Assembly (NCBI RefSeq): GCF_007004765.1
Contig: NZ_VIKR01000004.1
Coordinates: forward strand, 434,001-498,000
DNA: 64,000 nucleotides
Reading direction: 5' to 3'
Source: Aliikangiella marina
Lineage (GTDB): Bacteria > Pseudomonadota > Gammaproteobacteria > Enterobacterales > Kangiellaceae
The stretch's first letter is position 1; each line of letters begins with the position of its first letter. This document shows positions 25,601 through 32,986 of this stretch, in pieces. The translations under genes were made by a program, and so were the position numbers. The notes under the pieces were generated by a model. That model worked only from the letters and a program-made list of their open reading frames with translations, did not search any database and had not been told where the DNA came from.

Positions 25601-26108
25601 TGATGCCGGAGTTTTATTCGTTCCGGTGGAGCATGAAGGCAATACACAAGCCTCTGATGAGGAAGTTGCAGTCATCCAGGATCTTGCCAATAGTTTGATT
25701 GGAAGGACGTTTTTCACAGGTAAAAAGCAAACTGGAAAGTCATCCCCAGAAACTAGACCCATCGACTGGAACGACATCTTGTTTGTCGCGCCGTACAACC
25801 ATCAAGTCAGTAAACTTCGCGCTGCGCTAGGCGAGCAAGCCAAAGTGGGCAGTGTCGACAAGTTCCAAGGCCAAGAGGCCCCAATTGTGTTCTTGAGCAT
25901 GTGTGCCAGCGACGCCAGTGAATCACCCCGAGGGCTGGACTTCCTCTTCGATAAGCACCGCATTAACGTAGCTATATCGAGAGCACAATCACTGGCAGTA
26001 GTCGTCGGCAATCCCAATATCGGCAAAACACCGGTGAGCCGGGTTGACCAGCTCAAGTTGGTAAATCTGTTTAATGGAATTGTTAACCAAGACCGACACT
26101 CAGTTTAA
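22626..26108 (+). CDS. TM0106-type RecB-like nuclease fused to SF1 helicase
   Basis: 1160 aa with four parts. Residues 1-200 are a RecB-type PD-(D/E)xK nuclease (GGYADFLVKV, then YEVWDTKLANK and IQLCCYAQMLES). A helix-hairpin-helix-like segment follows around 255-290 (TKGQIKKLNQAGINTMQELA). Residues 320-520 are an RNase-H-like/DEDD domain starting FFDIEGYPLDEGGLEYLWG, with DYNIDDCDST later. Residues 740-1155 are a UPF1-like helicase: GPPGAGKS, FVDEAGQ, GDQMQLGQPSQG, VDKFQGQEAPIVF, INVAISRAQ. The combination suggests DNA or RNA end processing. It diverges from the CARF/PLD operon and shares its 345-bp control region. The start at 22626 has only a weak ribosome-binding site. Complete fusions like this occur in genomic islands; the exact role is unknown. 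Confidence 0.8.
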   Translation: MYKQHGQFHFSPSDLTRYMESPFASWMDRFSIEHPVQAPEKDPADALMSSLAQKGYEHEDALEAAFIEQGLNVVKIEGESSDEKHTNTLAAMRQGADVIVQARLELPPFGGYADFLVKVRHETESSSPSKNKSSLGDWHYEVWDTKLANKLKPTFVIQLCCYAQMLESIQGCLPEFITVALGNGENERLRTSDYFYYYQTLKASFLHDHSNYSPDNRPDPADSKNWADWSNYAESLMIEKDHLFQVATITKGQIKKLNQAGINTMQELATTDIEYVPGINTIVLEKLKAQAKIQKQSAGNAIPRFEIITPAPNEKSGLALLPPHSPLDVFFDIEGYPLDEGGLEYLWGNTYFDEQGNRQFKDFWAHNPEQEKQCFQDFIQWVYQRWQQDPKMHIYHYANYEIAACRKLMGRYGVCEYEVDQLLRNEVFVDLYKIVKGGVLLGEPRYSIKNVEHLYRGKRETEVGNGGDSVVVYEQWRELHSRGEQGDTWETSKILNDIRDYNIDDCDSTQELVDWLRQQQAEHGIGYLGKTEVTEPDVKEEVTERTQLRDRLLEQVLSELESDPRKAALTENLAWVLEFHRREAKPIFWRLFERLGLSHIELMDDLDCLACCERTEREPFKPTPRARNLAYEYRFDPTQEFKGAQKQFYLLGVETDDGNTAKVTFVREESDLENGLVVLQSKEEPPAVVSLVPDEYVNPNPIPQAIDQSVSEYESGQLSSGQSAIIDFLTRSKPRIKGHAEGPIAPSHDPGERLQQIIHAISNLDCSYLTIQGPPGAGKSYTGKHVIAELMKSGAKVGIASNSHKAINNLLLSTAKYCKEEGISATFGCTKDNEPELADYDVAILKNNELVNHIQPACVVGTTAWGFAREDLASELDYLFVDEAGQVAVANLIAMSRSATNLILMGDQMQLGQPSQGTHPADSGLSVLDYLLHETPTIPDDMGVFLGTTYRMHSKVNQFISEHIYEGKLESHPSNDERIIEVPSGYEGPLKIDAGVLFVPVEHEGNTQASDEEVAVIQDLANSLIGRTFFTGKKQTGKSSPETRPIDWNDILFVAPYNHQVSKLRAALGEQAKVGSVDKFQGQEAPIVFLSMCASDASESPRGLDFLFDKHRINVAISRAQSLAVVVGNPNIGKTPVSRVDQLKLVNLFNGIVNQDRHSV

Positions 26109-26165
26109 ATCGTCAGAACAGTTTTCAGATTCAAATTTTGTTTGTTTTGAGTTATAGTAATCGCG

Positions 26166-26275
26166 TCTTAGGGGAGTAGCCTTCTTCATCCGGCAAGAGA
26201 TTCTGTCAACATACTTGAGCCCTCATGGCTTATGGCAGTTTCGTACCGCGAAAGCGGTATTGGCAAGACCTAAGG
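26166..26275 (+). ncRNA. yybP-ykoY manganese riboswitch aptamer
   Basis: It shows the hallmark blocks of this class: CTTAGGGGAGTAG (26167-26179) with the conserved GGGGAGTAG, the internal GTCAACATACT segment (26204-26214), and GGCAAGACCTAAG (26262-26274) closing P1. A second stem-loop, ACCGCGAAAGCGGT, has a GAAA tetraloop. These riboswitches bind Mn2+ at the loop junction and turn on exporters. The next gene is a UPF0016 Mn exporter, which confirms the call. Confidence 0.93.
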
Positions 26276-26282
26276 TAAATAG

Positions 26283-26338
26283 CAGTCCCAATGGTGGGCG
26301 ACTGTTGTTTGCCTTTGGTTTGTAGTTGCCCACCGGAG
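26283..26338 (+). promoter_or_regulatory. Riboswitch expression platform (mutually exclusive hairpins)
   Basis: GGTGGGC (26293-26299) pairs with GCCCACC (26328-26334), ending right at the GGAG ribosome-binding site (26335-26338). A competing hairpin CAGTCCC / GGGCGACTG (26283-26304) uses the same left arm and would free the ribosome-binding region. There is no U-tract, so control is probably translational. Confidence 0.6.
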
Positions 26339-26345
26339 TCTATTA

Positions 26346-26900
26346 ATGGAATCATTTCTTACTTCAACATTCACTGTAGCACTCGCCGAGATTGGTGATA
26401 AAACCCAACTTCTATCTCTTGTTCTCGCTGCTAGATTCAGAAATAAGTGGGCAATTATTGGCGGCATTCTAGCTGCAACAATTCTTAATCATGGCCTATC
26501 AGCATGGCTCGGAAATTGGCTCGCACAATTTCTACAAAGTAACTTAGGGCAAATATTGATTGGAGGGAGCTTTATCGCTCTTGCACTATGGCTATTAATT
26601 CCTGATAAAGATGAAGACATAAATAATAGTTTCGACAAGTTTGGCGCATTTTGGGTTTCGACTATTTTATTTTTCTTGGCTGAAATAGGCGATAAAACTC
26701 AAATCGCGACGGTGCTTCTCGGAGCTCAGTTTGAATCTGTTATCTGGGTAACGATTGGTACCACTCTTGGCATGCTGATCGCCAATGTTCCAGTCGTATT
26801 TGCGGGTGACTATTTGATGAAGAAAATCCCTCTAAATGTCACCCGAGCTTTTGCAGCGGCTGCCTTTGCATTGGTTGGACTATTTCATATTTTTGGTTAG
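26346..26900 (+). CDS. mneA: UPF0016/GDT1-family manganese exporter
   Basis: 184 aa of six hydrophobic helices. The family signature occurs twice, once per repeat: AEIGDKTQLLSLVLAARF (residues 14-31) and AEIGDKTQIATVLLGAQF (near 112-129). The E-x-G-D-K-T acidic residues form the cation site. Members (MneA in Vibrio, TMEM165/GDT1 in eukaryotes) export Mn2+ across the cytoplasmic membrane. The upstream yybP-ykoY riboswitch gives manganese-induced expression. It stands alone on the plus strand at the edge of the defence region, with the AlpA-type gene converging immediately after it (no gap). Confidence 0.93.
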   Translation: MESFLTSTFTVALAEIGDKTQLLSLVLAARFRNKWAIIGGILAATILNHGLSAWLGNWLAQFLQSNLGQILIGGSFIALALWLLIPDKDEDINNSFDKFGAFWVSTILFFLAEIGDKTQIATVLLGAQFESVIWVTIGTTLGMLIANVPVVFAGDYLMKKIPLNVTRAFAAAAFALVGLFHIFG

Positions 26901-27104
26901 CTAACCTTGATGCAATTTTCGAGACGTTGAGAGCCTTAAACAATCTTGTTCATAGGCCTCAACGTCGACCTCGCGATACATAACACGCCCGCCAAGCTTC
27001 AAATATTGGGGGCCAATACCTTCGGAACGCCAGCGTTCTAATGTTGCTTCACTAACACACCAGCGATTGGCCAGCTGCCTCTGATTCATGTGTATTACCG
27101 TCAT
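26901..27104 (-). CDS. AlpA/excisionase-type HTH protein (second copy)
   Basis: 67 aa with the same architecture as the protein at 4105-4314: HMNQRQLANRW, VSEATLERWRSEGIGP and GRVMYREVDVEAYEQDCLR are shared almost residue for residue, with differences concentrated at the termini. The start ATG at 27104 follows CAGGAG. No operon partner follows in the minus direction; the convergent Mn exporter gene ends at 26900. It is either the excision factor of an element whose end lies near 27.25 kb or a relic of a second related element. Confidence 0.75.
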   Translation of the reverse strand: MTVIHMNQRQLANRWCVSEATLERWRSEGIGPQYLKLGGRVMYREVDVEAYEQDCLRLSTSRKLHQG

Positions 27105-27246
27105 AAAAACTCCTGTGTTGGACTATTTGGTAACCACCATGAACGCTCAAAACTACGGATCAAATCAAGCTAATTAGGGCTGGTTAGGGGCATAAATATC
27201 GATAGCTAATCGTAGGTATTTAATGGACTTGTTCGGTTGCGAGTTA

Positions 27247-27265
27247 GGGAACTGAACCCGCGTCC
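27247..27265 (-). other. tmRNA/tRNA T-arm-like fragment, possible att core
   Basis: On the minus strand GGACGCGGGTTCAGTTCCC matches 17 of 19 positions of the usual tmRNA 3' end (GGACGCGGGTTCAACTCCC as I remember it from enterobacteria). The match ends there, with no acceptor stem or CCA, and no tmRNA body lies on either side. Tyrosine-integrase elements often leave such pieces at their ends. The orientation does not fit a simple single insertion, and the conserved A58 of the T-loop is changed, so this is tentative. Confidence 0.3.
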
Positions 27266-27285
27266 CGTCCCACCACCAATTACTG

Positions 27286-27313
27286 CATCCCTAAGTTGAA
27301 ATATTTAGGGATG
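27286..27313. terminator. Hairpin near the end of the mobile region
   Basis: CATCCCTAA (27286-27294) pairs with TTAGGGATG (27305-27313) across a 10-base loop, followed on the plus strand by a pyrimidine run. It could end transcription leaving the island or entering from the DUF6671 gene. The interval 27105-27389 holds no gene; this hairpin and the T-arm-like fragment are the only structures I see in it. Confidence 0.4.
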
Positions 27314-27389
27314 TCTTATTCTTTTCCTTCACAGTTTGTATGTGGTAGCGAAATTACGAACGCACAACCTATCAGTTTACATTTACATT

Positions 27390-28238
27390 CTAGGGATTAC
27401 ACCACTGACACTCAGCAGGCTCTGCCGCTTCTCTGTCAACGTTAACAACCTCAGAATGATTGCACTCAGAACAGACACTAATTTTAGCTCTAATGCTTTT
27501 TGTGGGGCGACCACAAGAACGGCATGCTAACCCTCGCTCAACATCAGTTGGCCAAAAATCAGGAATTGCACAACTAGGGCACAAAGACTGTATCCGTTGT
27601 GCGAGTTGCTCGGCAGTTTGGCGAATATAGTTTTGCCGCTCAGGGCAGTGCATCGCTCGTAAGTCTGGTTCAAGACTCAGAGACTCGGTAAGTTCATCAT
27701 TTTCAATGAGCGCGGAAGCCTGTAAAGCAGAATAAACGGCTTGGAAGCTTTGCAACCCCTTATGATTTTTCTCGGGTCCTCGAAAAATCCAAGCCTGTTG
27801 AGAAGAATGATTTGCTATTTGCTTTTTTAAATCCTCAAGTGACTCAGTTTTAATCTTACCAACTGAAAAAGGTCCCGAGACTACAGCGGTTATTTCTTTG
27901 TCCCATCGAGAATCATAGAGCACAATTATTTCAGTATCCCAGTTCACTAACCCCGGATAAGGCCCACCACCAAAGCTGCCTTCACTACCGATGCCTAATT
28001 CTAGTCCGGTTAACTCACACGCCAAACGTGCTTTCCGCGCAGCGCAATTTTGTGGCGTCATTGTTCGTTCGACTTCACCAGAAAATGTACCAAGCAAATC
28101 GGTATCAAACGCTTCTGTGGTGACAATATCAATACCGAACTTGTGCAAGCTCGGTTTAATTAGCGATGCTTTCCCATGCTTGGTAAGCATCGCCGCTTTA
28201 GCATTCTTTAACTCATATAATTTAGTTGAAGAAGCCAT
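27390..28238 (-). CDS. DUF6671 family protein with zinc ribbons
   Basis: 282 aa from the ATG at 28238, which overlaps the stop of the preceding gene (TGATG); a TTG one codon earlier is less likely. Residues 15-75 match my memory of DUF6671 (KHGKASLIKPSLHKFGIDIV). The C-terminus has several CxxC pairs (CPSC, CRSC, CSEC, CQWC) that should bind zinc. The function is unknown. It is co-transcribed with a periplasmic DUF6746 protein although it is itself cytoplasmic. Confidence 0.7.
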   Translation of the reverse strand: MASSTKLYELKNAKAAMLTKHGKASLIKPSLHKFGIDIVTTEAFDTDLLGTFSGEVERTMTPQNCAARKARLACELTGLELGIGSEGSFGGGPYPGLVNWDTEIIVLYDSRWDKEITAVVSGPFSVGKIKTESLEDLKKQIANHSSQQAWIFRGPEKNHKGLQSFQAVYSALQASALIENDELTESLSLEPDLRAMHCPERQNYIRQTAEQLAQRIQSLCPSCAIPDFWPTDVERGLACRSCGRPTKSIRAKISVCSECNHSEVVNVDREAAEPAECQWCNP

Positions 28239-28627
28239 CAATCTGTAATTAAAACTTGCTCACTTTTTACAACATAGTTTTTCGCCAGTTCACGAGCTTT
28301 TTCGGAACTCTCTCCTTCTGAAGCTAAATGCAACGCTTCAAGCGCTTCGGCAGTCGAGGTAAGTTCTTGCTGCATTTTTTGGTAGGCATTTTCCATGGTA
28401 TAAGTCATTTGATGAATTTGCTCTAGATCTGCTTTAGTTAAACGCTTTTGGCTGAGCAATAATTTCAATTGGTGGTTATGAGACTTAAGTACCGCCAATG
28501 CCTGCGAATAGTCTGCAACCTCTTTGCCCGCAAAATGTCGCACTTGCTCAGCATGTACAAAACCAGTTGCGCAAGTCAAAACTACCCCTGCCACTGCCAA
28601 AGTTATTGATTTATTTATCGGTCTCAT
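28238..28627 (-). CDS. DUF6746 family periplasmic protein
   Basis: 129 aa with a clear signal peptide (MRPINKSITLAVAGVVLTC..., cleaved after VHA near residue 26). The mature part is helical: QVRHFAGKEVADYSQALAVL, then LTKADLEQIHQMTYTMENAY and EALEALHLASE. That pattern corresponds to DUF6746, small exported proteins of marine gammaproteobacteria with no assigned function. Its stop overlaps the start of the DUF6671 gene. Confidence 0.7.
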   Translation of the reverse strand: MRPINKSITLAVAGVVLTCATGFVHAEQVRHFAGKEVADYSQALAVLKSHNHQLKLLLSQKRLTKADLEQIHQMTYTMENAYQKMQQELTSTAEALEALHLASEGESSEKARELAKNYVVKSEQVLITD

Positions 28628-28785
28628 TGATAGAAAGTCTCTTGTCTTATTTATCGCTAGTTAAGCATTTCCGCTAATTTAACGTTTTTCTGTCATCAAA
28701 AGAAGCGAATTTTCCGCTTGTTTCTCGCCAGAAGCTGACTGAAGCGCTAAAATAACGCCTGTTCTATTTTGGTCGAGTTAAAGCC

Positions 28786-29766
28786 GTGCATACAATCATA
28801 ACCAAGCGACTACTAGCAAGTACTCCTGAGGATATTCAAGAAGCAGGAGAGTTATTAAAAGCGGGGAAGCTAGTTGCAGTGCCAACAGAAACCGTTTACG
28901 GGCTTGCCGCGGATGCTCGCCAGCCTGAAGCGGTAAACAAAATTTTTGCAGCTAAAAATCGCCCAACTAACCACCCGCTGATTGTCCATATGCCGGGCGC
29001 TGATAGACTCAACCAGTGGGCTAAAAATATCCCTGAAAAAGCTTTTCAACTCGCCGAGGCTTTTTGGCCCGGACCTCTCACTTTACTGTTAGACAAAGCC
29101 GACCATGTATCCTCTGTCATTACCGGCGGACTGGATACCATTGGACTGCGTGTCCCAAACCAACCTGTTCTGCTTAAACTTTTAAGAGAGTTCGATCTCG
29201 CTGTAGCCGCTCCATCAGCAAACCCGTATCAAAAATTAAGTCCCACTACTGCTGAGCATGTGCTTGCCGGACTCGATGGAAAAATAGCTGCAGTACTCGA
29301 TGCGGGCCCATGCGGAGTAGGTACCGAATCAACTATTGTGAGAATTAACGACAAAAACGCAGAAATTCTACGAAGTGGGCCAATTTCTGCCGATCAAATT
29401 CAAACTCATTTATCGATTCCAGTTGTTACACCGGAACACCATACCCAAGCTGTTTCCGGGAACAAAGCAGTTCACTACTGTCCTAATGCAAAAGTAAAAG
29501 TAAAGACTTTTGAGCAAATTAAAGATGGGAATAAAAACGCTTTAATCAAAATAGCGGCTTTAGTCTTTACTGGAGATATCTCACCGGAAGGCATTGAAAC
29601 TATTTCAAAACTATCCAGTAATCACATAAATTATCGCCATGATTTTTATGCGGTTCTGCATGAACTCGATAATCAAAACGTTGATGAAATTTGGGTTGAG
29701 GCGCCACCGCTATCGGATGATTGGAATGATATCGTCGATCGCCTCAATCGAGCTGCGGAAAAGTAA
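28786..29766 (+). CDS. L-threonylcarbamoyladenylate synthase, Sua5 long form
   Basis: 326 aa from a GTG start. The YrdC domain covers residues 10-200: KLVAVPTETVYGLAADA, IFAAKNRPTNHPLIVH, FWPGPLTLLL and GLRVPNQP. A linker and a smaller Sua5 C-terminal domain follow (KVKTFEQIKDGN to the end). The enzyme makes threonylcarbamoyl-AMP from threonine, bicarbonate and ATP for the t6A37 modification of ANN-decoding tRNAs. The long Sua5 form rather than TsaC is notable for a gammaproteobacterium, many of which use the short TsaC. It is monocistronic, between the DUF6746 gene and katG. Confidence 0.9.
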   Translation: MHTIITKRLLASTPEDIQEAGELLKAGKLVAVPTETVYGLAADARQPEAVNKIFAAKNRPTNHPLIVHMPGADRLNQWAKNIPEKAFQLAEAFWPGPLTLLLDKADHVSSVITGGLDTIGLRVPNQPVLLKLLREFDLAVAAPSANPYQKLSPTTAEHVLAGLDGKIAAVLDAGPCGVGTESTIVRINDKNAEILRSGPISADQIQTHLSIPVVTPEHHTQAVSGNKAVHYCPNAKVKVKTFEQIKDGNKNALIKIAALVFTGDISPEGIETISKLSSNHINYRHDFYAVLHELDNQNVDEIWVEAPPLSDDWNDIVDRLNRAAEK

Positions 29767-29788
29767 GTACGTTTCGAGTATTTAGCAA

Positions 29789-29811
29789 AGGTGCCAGAAT
29801 AACTGGCACCT
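29789..29811. terminator. Bidirectional hairpin between sua5 and katG
   Basis: AGGTGCCAG (29789-29797) / CTGGCACCT (29803-29811) is a perfect 9-bp stem with an AATAA loop between convergent genes. There is no long U-tract on either side, so termination efficiency is uncertain. Confidence 0.5.
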
Positions 29812-29831
29812 ACAATCATAACACTGTTGAA

Positions 29832-32099
29832 TTAAAGCCGATCGAGATTCATCACTTTAGTCCAAGCACTAACAAAGTCTTTGACGAAACGTTCTTTCGA
29901 ATCATCATAAGCATAAACTTCAGCAACCGCTCTGAGTTCAGAGTTGGAACCAAAGACTAAATCCACCGGCGTTGCAGTAAATTTCACTTTGCCAGTTTTT
30001 CTGTCTAAGCCTTCGTATAATCCGTCAGTTTTAGCCTTGCGCCATTGATACGACATATCTAACAAGTTGACAAAGAAGTCATTACTTAAAGTTCCTGGTT
30101 TATCGGTAAATACGCCGTGTTTGCTTCCACCACTATTTGCACCCAGTGCACGCAACCCACCAACGAGTACAGTCATTTCTGGAACCGTTAAGTTAAGTTG
30201 GTCAGCTTTATCCACAAGCATTTCTGTCGGTGAACGATAGCTACTACTCGCATCAAAATAATTTCTAAAAGCATCAGCCGAAGGCTTCAGTAAATTGAAT
30301 GATGTCACATCAGTAAGCGCTTGTGTTGTATCGTTCCTGCCTGCTTTAAACGGTACTGATACTGTCACACCAGCCTCTTTAGCTGCATTTTCGATCGCTG
30401 CAGCGCCAGCCAAAACAATTAAGTCCGCCAAAGAAATTTTGACTTTCCCTTTTGCTTTTTTGTTAAAGTCATTCTTGATTTTCTCAAGCTTACCTAGAAC
30501 TCGCTTTAACTCTTTGGGATTGTTAACCGCCCAATCTTTTTGGGGAGCTAACGAGACTCGCGCGCCATTGGCTCCACCGCGCATATCACTCGCTCGGAAG
30601 CTAGAAGCCGAAGCCCAGGCCGTTCTAACAAGCTCAGCATTTGACAACCCAGACTTTAACACTTGCTTCTTCAAGCTGCTTATGTCTTTTTTGCTGACTA
30701 GCTTAAAGTCAACTGCAGGTATCGGGTCTTGCCAAATCAGTAATTCTTGAGGCACTTCGCTGCCAAGATAACGACTTCTTGGGCCGAGATCTCGGTGAGT
30801 CAATTTGTACCATGCTTTGGCAAACGCTAATTGATACTCATCAGGATTCGCTAGAAATCTTTCTGCGATTTTCTTGTATTCTGGATCAAATTTTAACGCA
30901 AGATCGGCAGTCGTCATCACCGGTGGATTTCGTTTTCCTTTGACATGAGCATCTGGTACTGCGGTATGCAATGACTCATCTTTAGGAATCCACTGAATAG
31001 CACCTGCAGGGCTACGGGTTTGCTTCCACTCAAAGTTTAAAAGGTTTGATAAATACAAAGTAGTCCACTGGGTGGGTGCTTGGGTCCAAGCCCCTTCTAA
31101 GCCACTGGTCACGGTATCTTCGGAGTGGCCTTTACCACAAGTGTTTTTCCATCCAAGTCCTTGTGCTTCCAAACCTTCAGCGCCGGGTTCTCGGCCAACA
31201 CAATCTTTCGGTTTGTGTGCACCATGCATTTTACCGAAGGTATGTCCGCCGGCGATCAAAGCCACTGTTTCTTCGTCATTCATTGCCATGCGTCCAAAAG
31301 CTACTCTGATATTTTTTGCCGAACCTTTCGGATCAGGTTTGCCTTTTGGACCTTCAGGGTTCACGTAAATTAAACCCATATGTGTCGCGCCAAGCGGTCT
31401 TTGCAATTTACCATCGCGATCTTCTCTGTCGCTTGCCAGCATTTCAAGCTCAGGTCCCCAGTACACTAAATCAGGTTCCCAATCATCCGCTCTTCCACCG
31501 GCAAATCCATAGGTTTTAAAACCCATATTTTCCAGTGCAACATTACCAGCGAGAATCATCAAGTCACCCCATGACAAATTCTCACCATACTTTTGTTTAA
31601 CAGGCCATAAAAGCCGTCGTGCTTTATCCAAATTGCCATTGTCTGGCCAGCTATTCAATGGGTCAAAACGCATCTGACCGCCATCACCGCCACCACGACC
31701 ATCAAGGGTTCTGTAGGTACCAGCACTATGCCACGTCATACGAATAAAAAATGGACCATAGTTACCAAAGTCTGCAGGCCACCAGTCTTGCGATTGAGTC
31801 AATAATGCATCGATATCTTTTTTGACAGCTTTAAGATCGAGTTTTTTAAACGCTGCGGTGTAATCAAAGTTTTCACCCAATGGGTTCGAGCGAGAATCGT
31901 GGTCACGAAGTTGTGATAAGTCTAATTGATTAGGCCACCAAAACTGATTGCTTTTAGCCTGACCAGAGTTGAAGTTTCCACTTCCCATCGCGCCTTTGGG
32001 TTTAGTCATATCGGCTGCAACTGCACCAAACGATATCATTACCGTCGCGGCTAGCGCACTACTGATTAGTTTTTTCCGAAAATGTTTTTTTGTTTTCAA
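29832..32099 (-). CDS. katG: Exported catalase-peroxidase KatG
   Basis: 755 aa from the TTG at 32099, which sits eight bases after GGAGG; a GTG 15 bases upstream falls before that site. The N-terminus is a signal peptide ([19 protein letters not shown], ending AVAA), so the protein should reach the periplasm. Catalytic features are complete: [11 protein letters not shown] (distal Arg-Trp-His), [11 protein letters not shown] (adduct Tyr), RMAMNDEE (Met of the Met-Tyr-Trp adduct), [10 protein letters not shown] (proximal His), plus the inactive C-terminal duplicate. It detoxifies H2O2 outside the cytoplasm. It neighbours dps, ahpFC and oxyR in a peroxide cluster and is probably OxyR-regulated. 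Confidence 0.93.
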   Translation of the reverse strand: MKTKKHFRKKLISSALAATVMISFGAVAADMTKPKGAMGSGNFNSGQAKSNQFWWPNQLDLSQLRDHDSRSNPLGENFDYTAAFKKLDLKAVKKDIDALLTQSQDWWPADFGNYGPFFIRMTWHSAGTYRTLDGRGGGDGGQMRFDPLNSWPDNGNLDKARRLLWPVKQKYGENLSWGDLMILAGNVALENMGFKTYGFAGGRADDWEPDLVYWGPELEMLASDREDRDGKLQRPLGATHMGLIYVNPEGPKGKPDPKGSAKNIRVAFGRMAMNDEETVALIAGGHTFGKMHGAHKPKDCVGREPGAEGLEAQGLGWKNTCGKGHSEDTVTSGLEGAWTQAPTQWTTLYLSNLLNFEWKQTRSPAGAIQWIPKDESLHTAVPDAHVKGKRNPPVMTTADLALKFDPEYKKIAERFLANPDEYQLAFAKAWYKLTHRDLGPRSRYLGSEVPQELLIWQDPIPAVDFKLVSKKDISSLKKQVLKSGLSNAELVRTAWASASSFRASDMRGGANGARVSLAPQKDWAVNNPKELKRVLGKLEKIKNDFNKKAKGKVKISLADLIVLAGAAAIENAAKEAGVTVSVPFKAGRNDTTQALTDVTSFNLLKPSADAFRNYFDASSSYRSPTEMLVDKADQLNLTVPEMTVLVGGLRALGANSGGSKHGVFTDKPGTLSNDFFVNLLDMSYQWRKAKTDGLYEGLDRKTGKVKFTATPVDLVFGSNSELRAVAEVYAYDDSKERFVKDFVSAWTKVMNLDRL

Positions 32100-32432
32100 A
32101 ATTTTTTCCTCCACACTAAGCCAAATTTTTATTTTCTTTTTTCGACTTCACAGAATAAAGCTTTGGCGATAGTTTCATATGTTAATTAACAAACAACTTT
32201 CTCCAGTTGATGCACTTACTACATCTTCAAATTACTCTACTCTCCAAAAACGTCGGTAGATATTTGAAAAATACTATCGAGCCCATTCAATAATTTAATA
32301 CTAGCTCGCGATTAAACTTTGTTTTTGAGATATCGATAATATTTAACAATACACTCGATTTAATATGCCTATTTTAGTGAATTGCACACTCAAAAATATT
32401 GTTGTGAAATATCTGACGGTTAAAAGCGTTAT
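32100..32432. other. katG-dps intergenic region
   Basis: About 330 AT-rich bases with no ORF. It must contain the minus-strand katG promoter; AT richness makes several -10-like words possible and I cannot single one out. No OxyR site could be assigned with confidence. Confidence 0.5.
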
Positions 32433-32463
32433 CAAAAATAAAGCTGCTCCTCGGCAGCTTTTT
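32433..32463 (-). terminator. Terminator of dps
   Basis: Read on the minus strand, AAAGCTGC (32461-32454) pairs with GCAGCTTT (32447-32440) around a six-base loop, followed by the T-rich tail ATTTTTG. It lies just after the dps stop. Confidence 0.8.
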
Positions 32464-32471
32464 CGTAAAGT

Positions 32472-32942
32472 TTAGTCTAGTAAAGCTCGCAACATCCAAG
32501 CTGTCTTTTCATGTATTCTCATTCTGTCAGATATTAATGCGGCAGAAGATTCATCATCGGCGTCCTGAGCGACTTTTAATGCTTGGCGTGAAGTTCGAAC
32601 AACCGCTTCATGTGATTGAGTGAGAATCTCAATCATTTTTTTCGCTTCAGGAACGCCATCGACTTCTTCGATTGAACTAAGCGCGGCAAACGCCTTGTAA
32701 GTTCCTGGCGCGGCCACTCCCAAAGTTCTTATGCGTTCAGCAATTTCGTCGACAGCAGTCGCTAATTCGGTATAGTGCTCTTCAAACATGAGATGTAATT
32801 CTCTAAACTGCCGACCAGTAACATTCCAATGAAAGTTGTGTGTTTGTAGATATAACGTGTAAGTATCTGCAAGCAGCTTCTTTAAATTGGTTGCGACACG
32901 CTCACGGTTTTCAGTGCTAATTCCAATATCGATCGCTGACAT
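32472..32942 (-). CDS. dps: Dps ferritin-like DNA-protection protein
   Basis: 156 aa from the second ATG (32942), which has AGGAG at six bases; the first ATG touches the ribosome-binding site. The ferroxidase ligands of the Dps family are present: [10 protein letters not shown] (His pair) and [21 protein letters not shown] (Asp/Glu set). Dps dodecamers oxidise Fe2+ with H2O2 and store the iron, preventing Fenton chemistry, and many bind DNA. The basic N-terminal tail of E. coli Dps is missing, so DNA binding here is doubtful. It lies between katG and ahpF. Confidence 0.92.
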   Translation of the reverse strand: MSAIDIGISTENRERVATNLKKLLADTYTLYLQTHNFHWNVTGRQFRELHLMFEEHYTELATAVDEIAERIRTLGVAAPGTYKAFAALSSIEEVDGVPEAKKMIEILTQSHEAVVRTSRQALKVAQDADDESSAALISDRMRIHEKTAWMLRALLD

Positions 32943-32986
32943 AATCATCTCCTCTTCTCATTAATTAGTTGCATTCACTTATTTGC

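Noticed and set aside
27220-27282. An intact tRNA or tmRNA gene
   Set aside because: No cloverleaf, anticodon arm or acceptor stem can be drawn; only a 19-base T-arm-like match is present.
32100-32440. A small gene or riboswitch between katG and dps
   Set aside because: Only short shadow frames and AT-rich sequence; no conserved motif.
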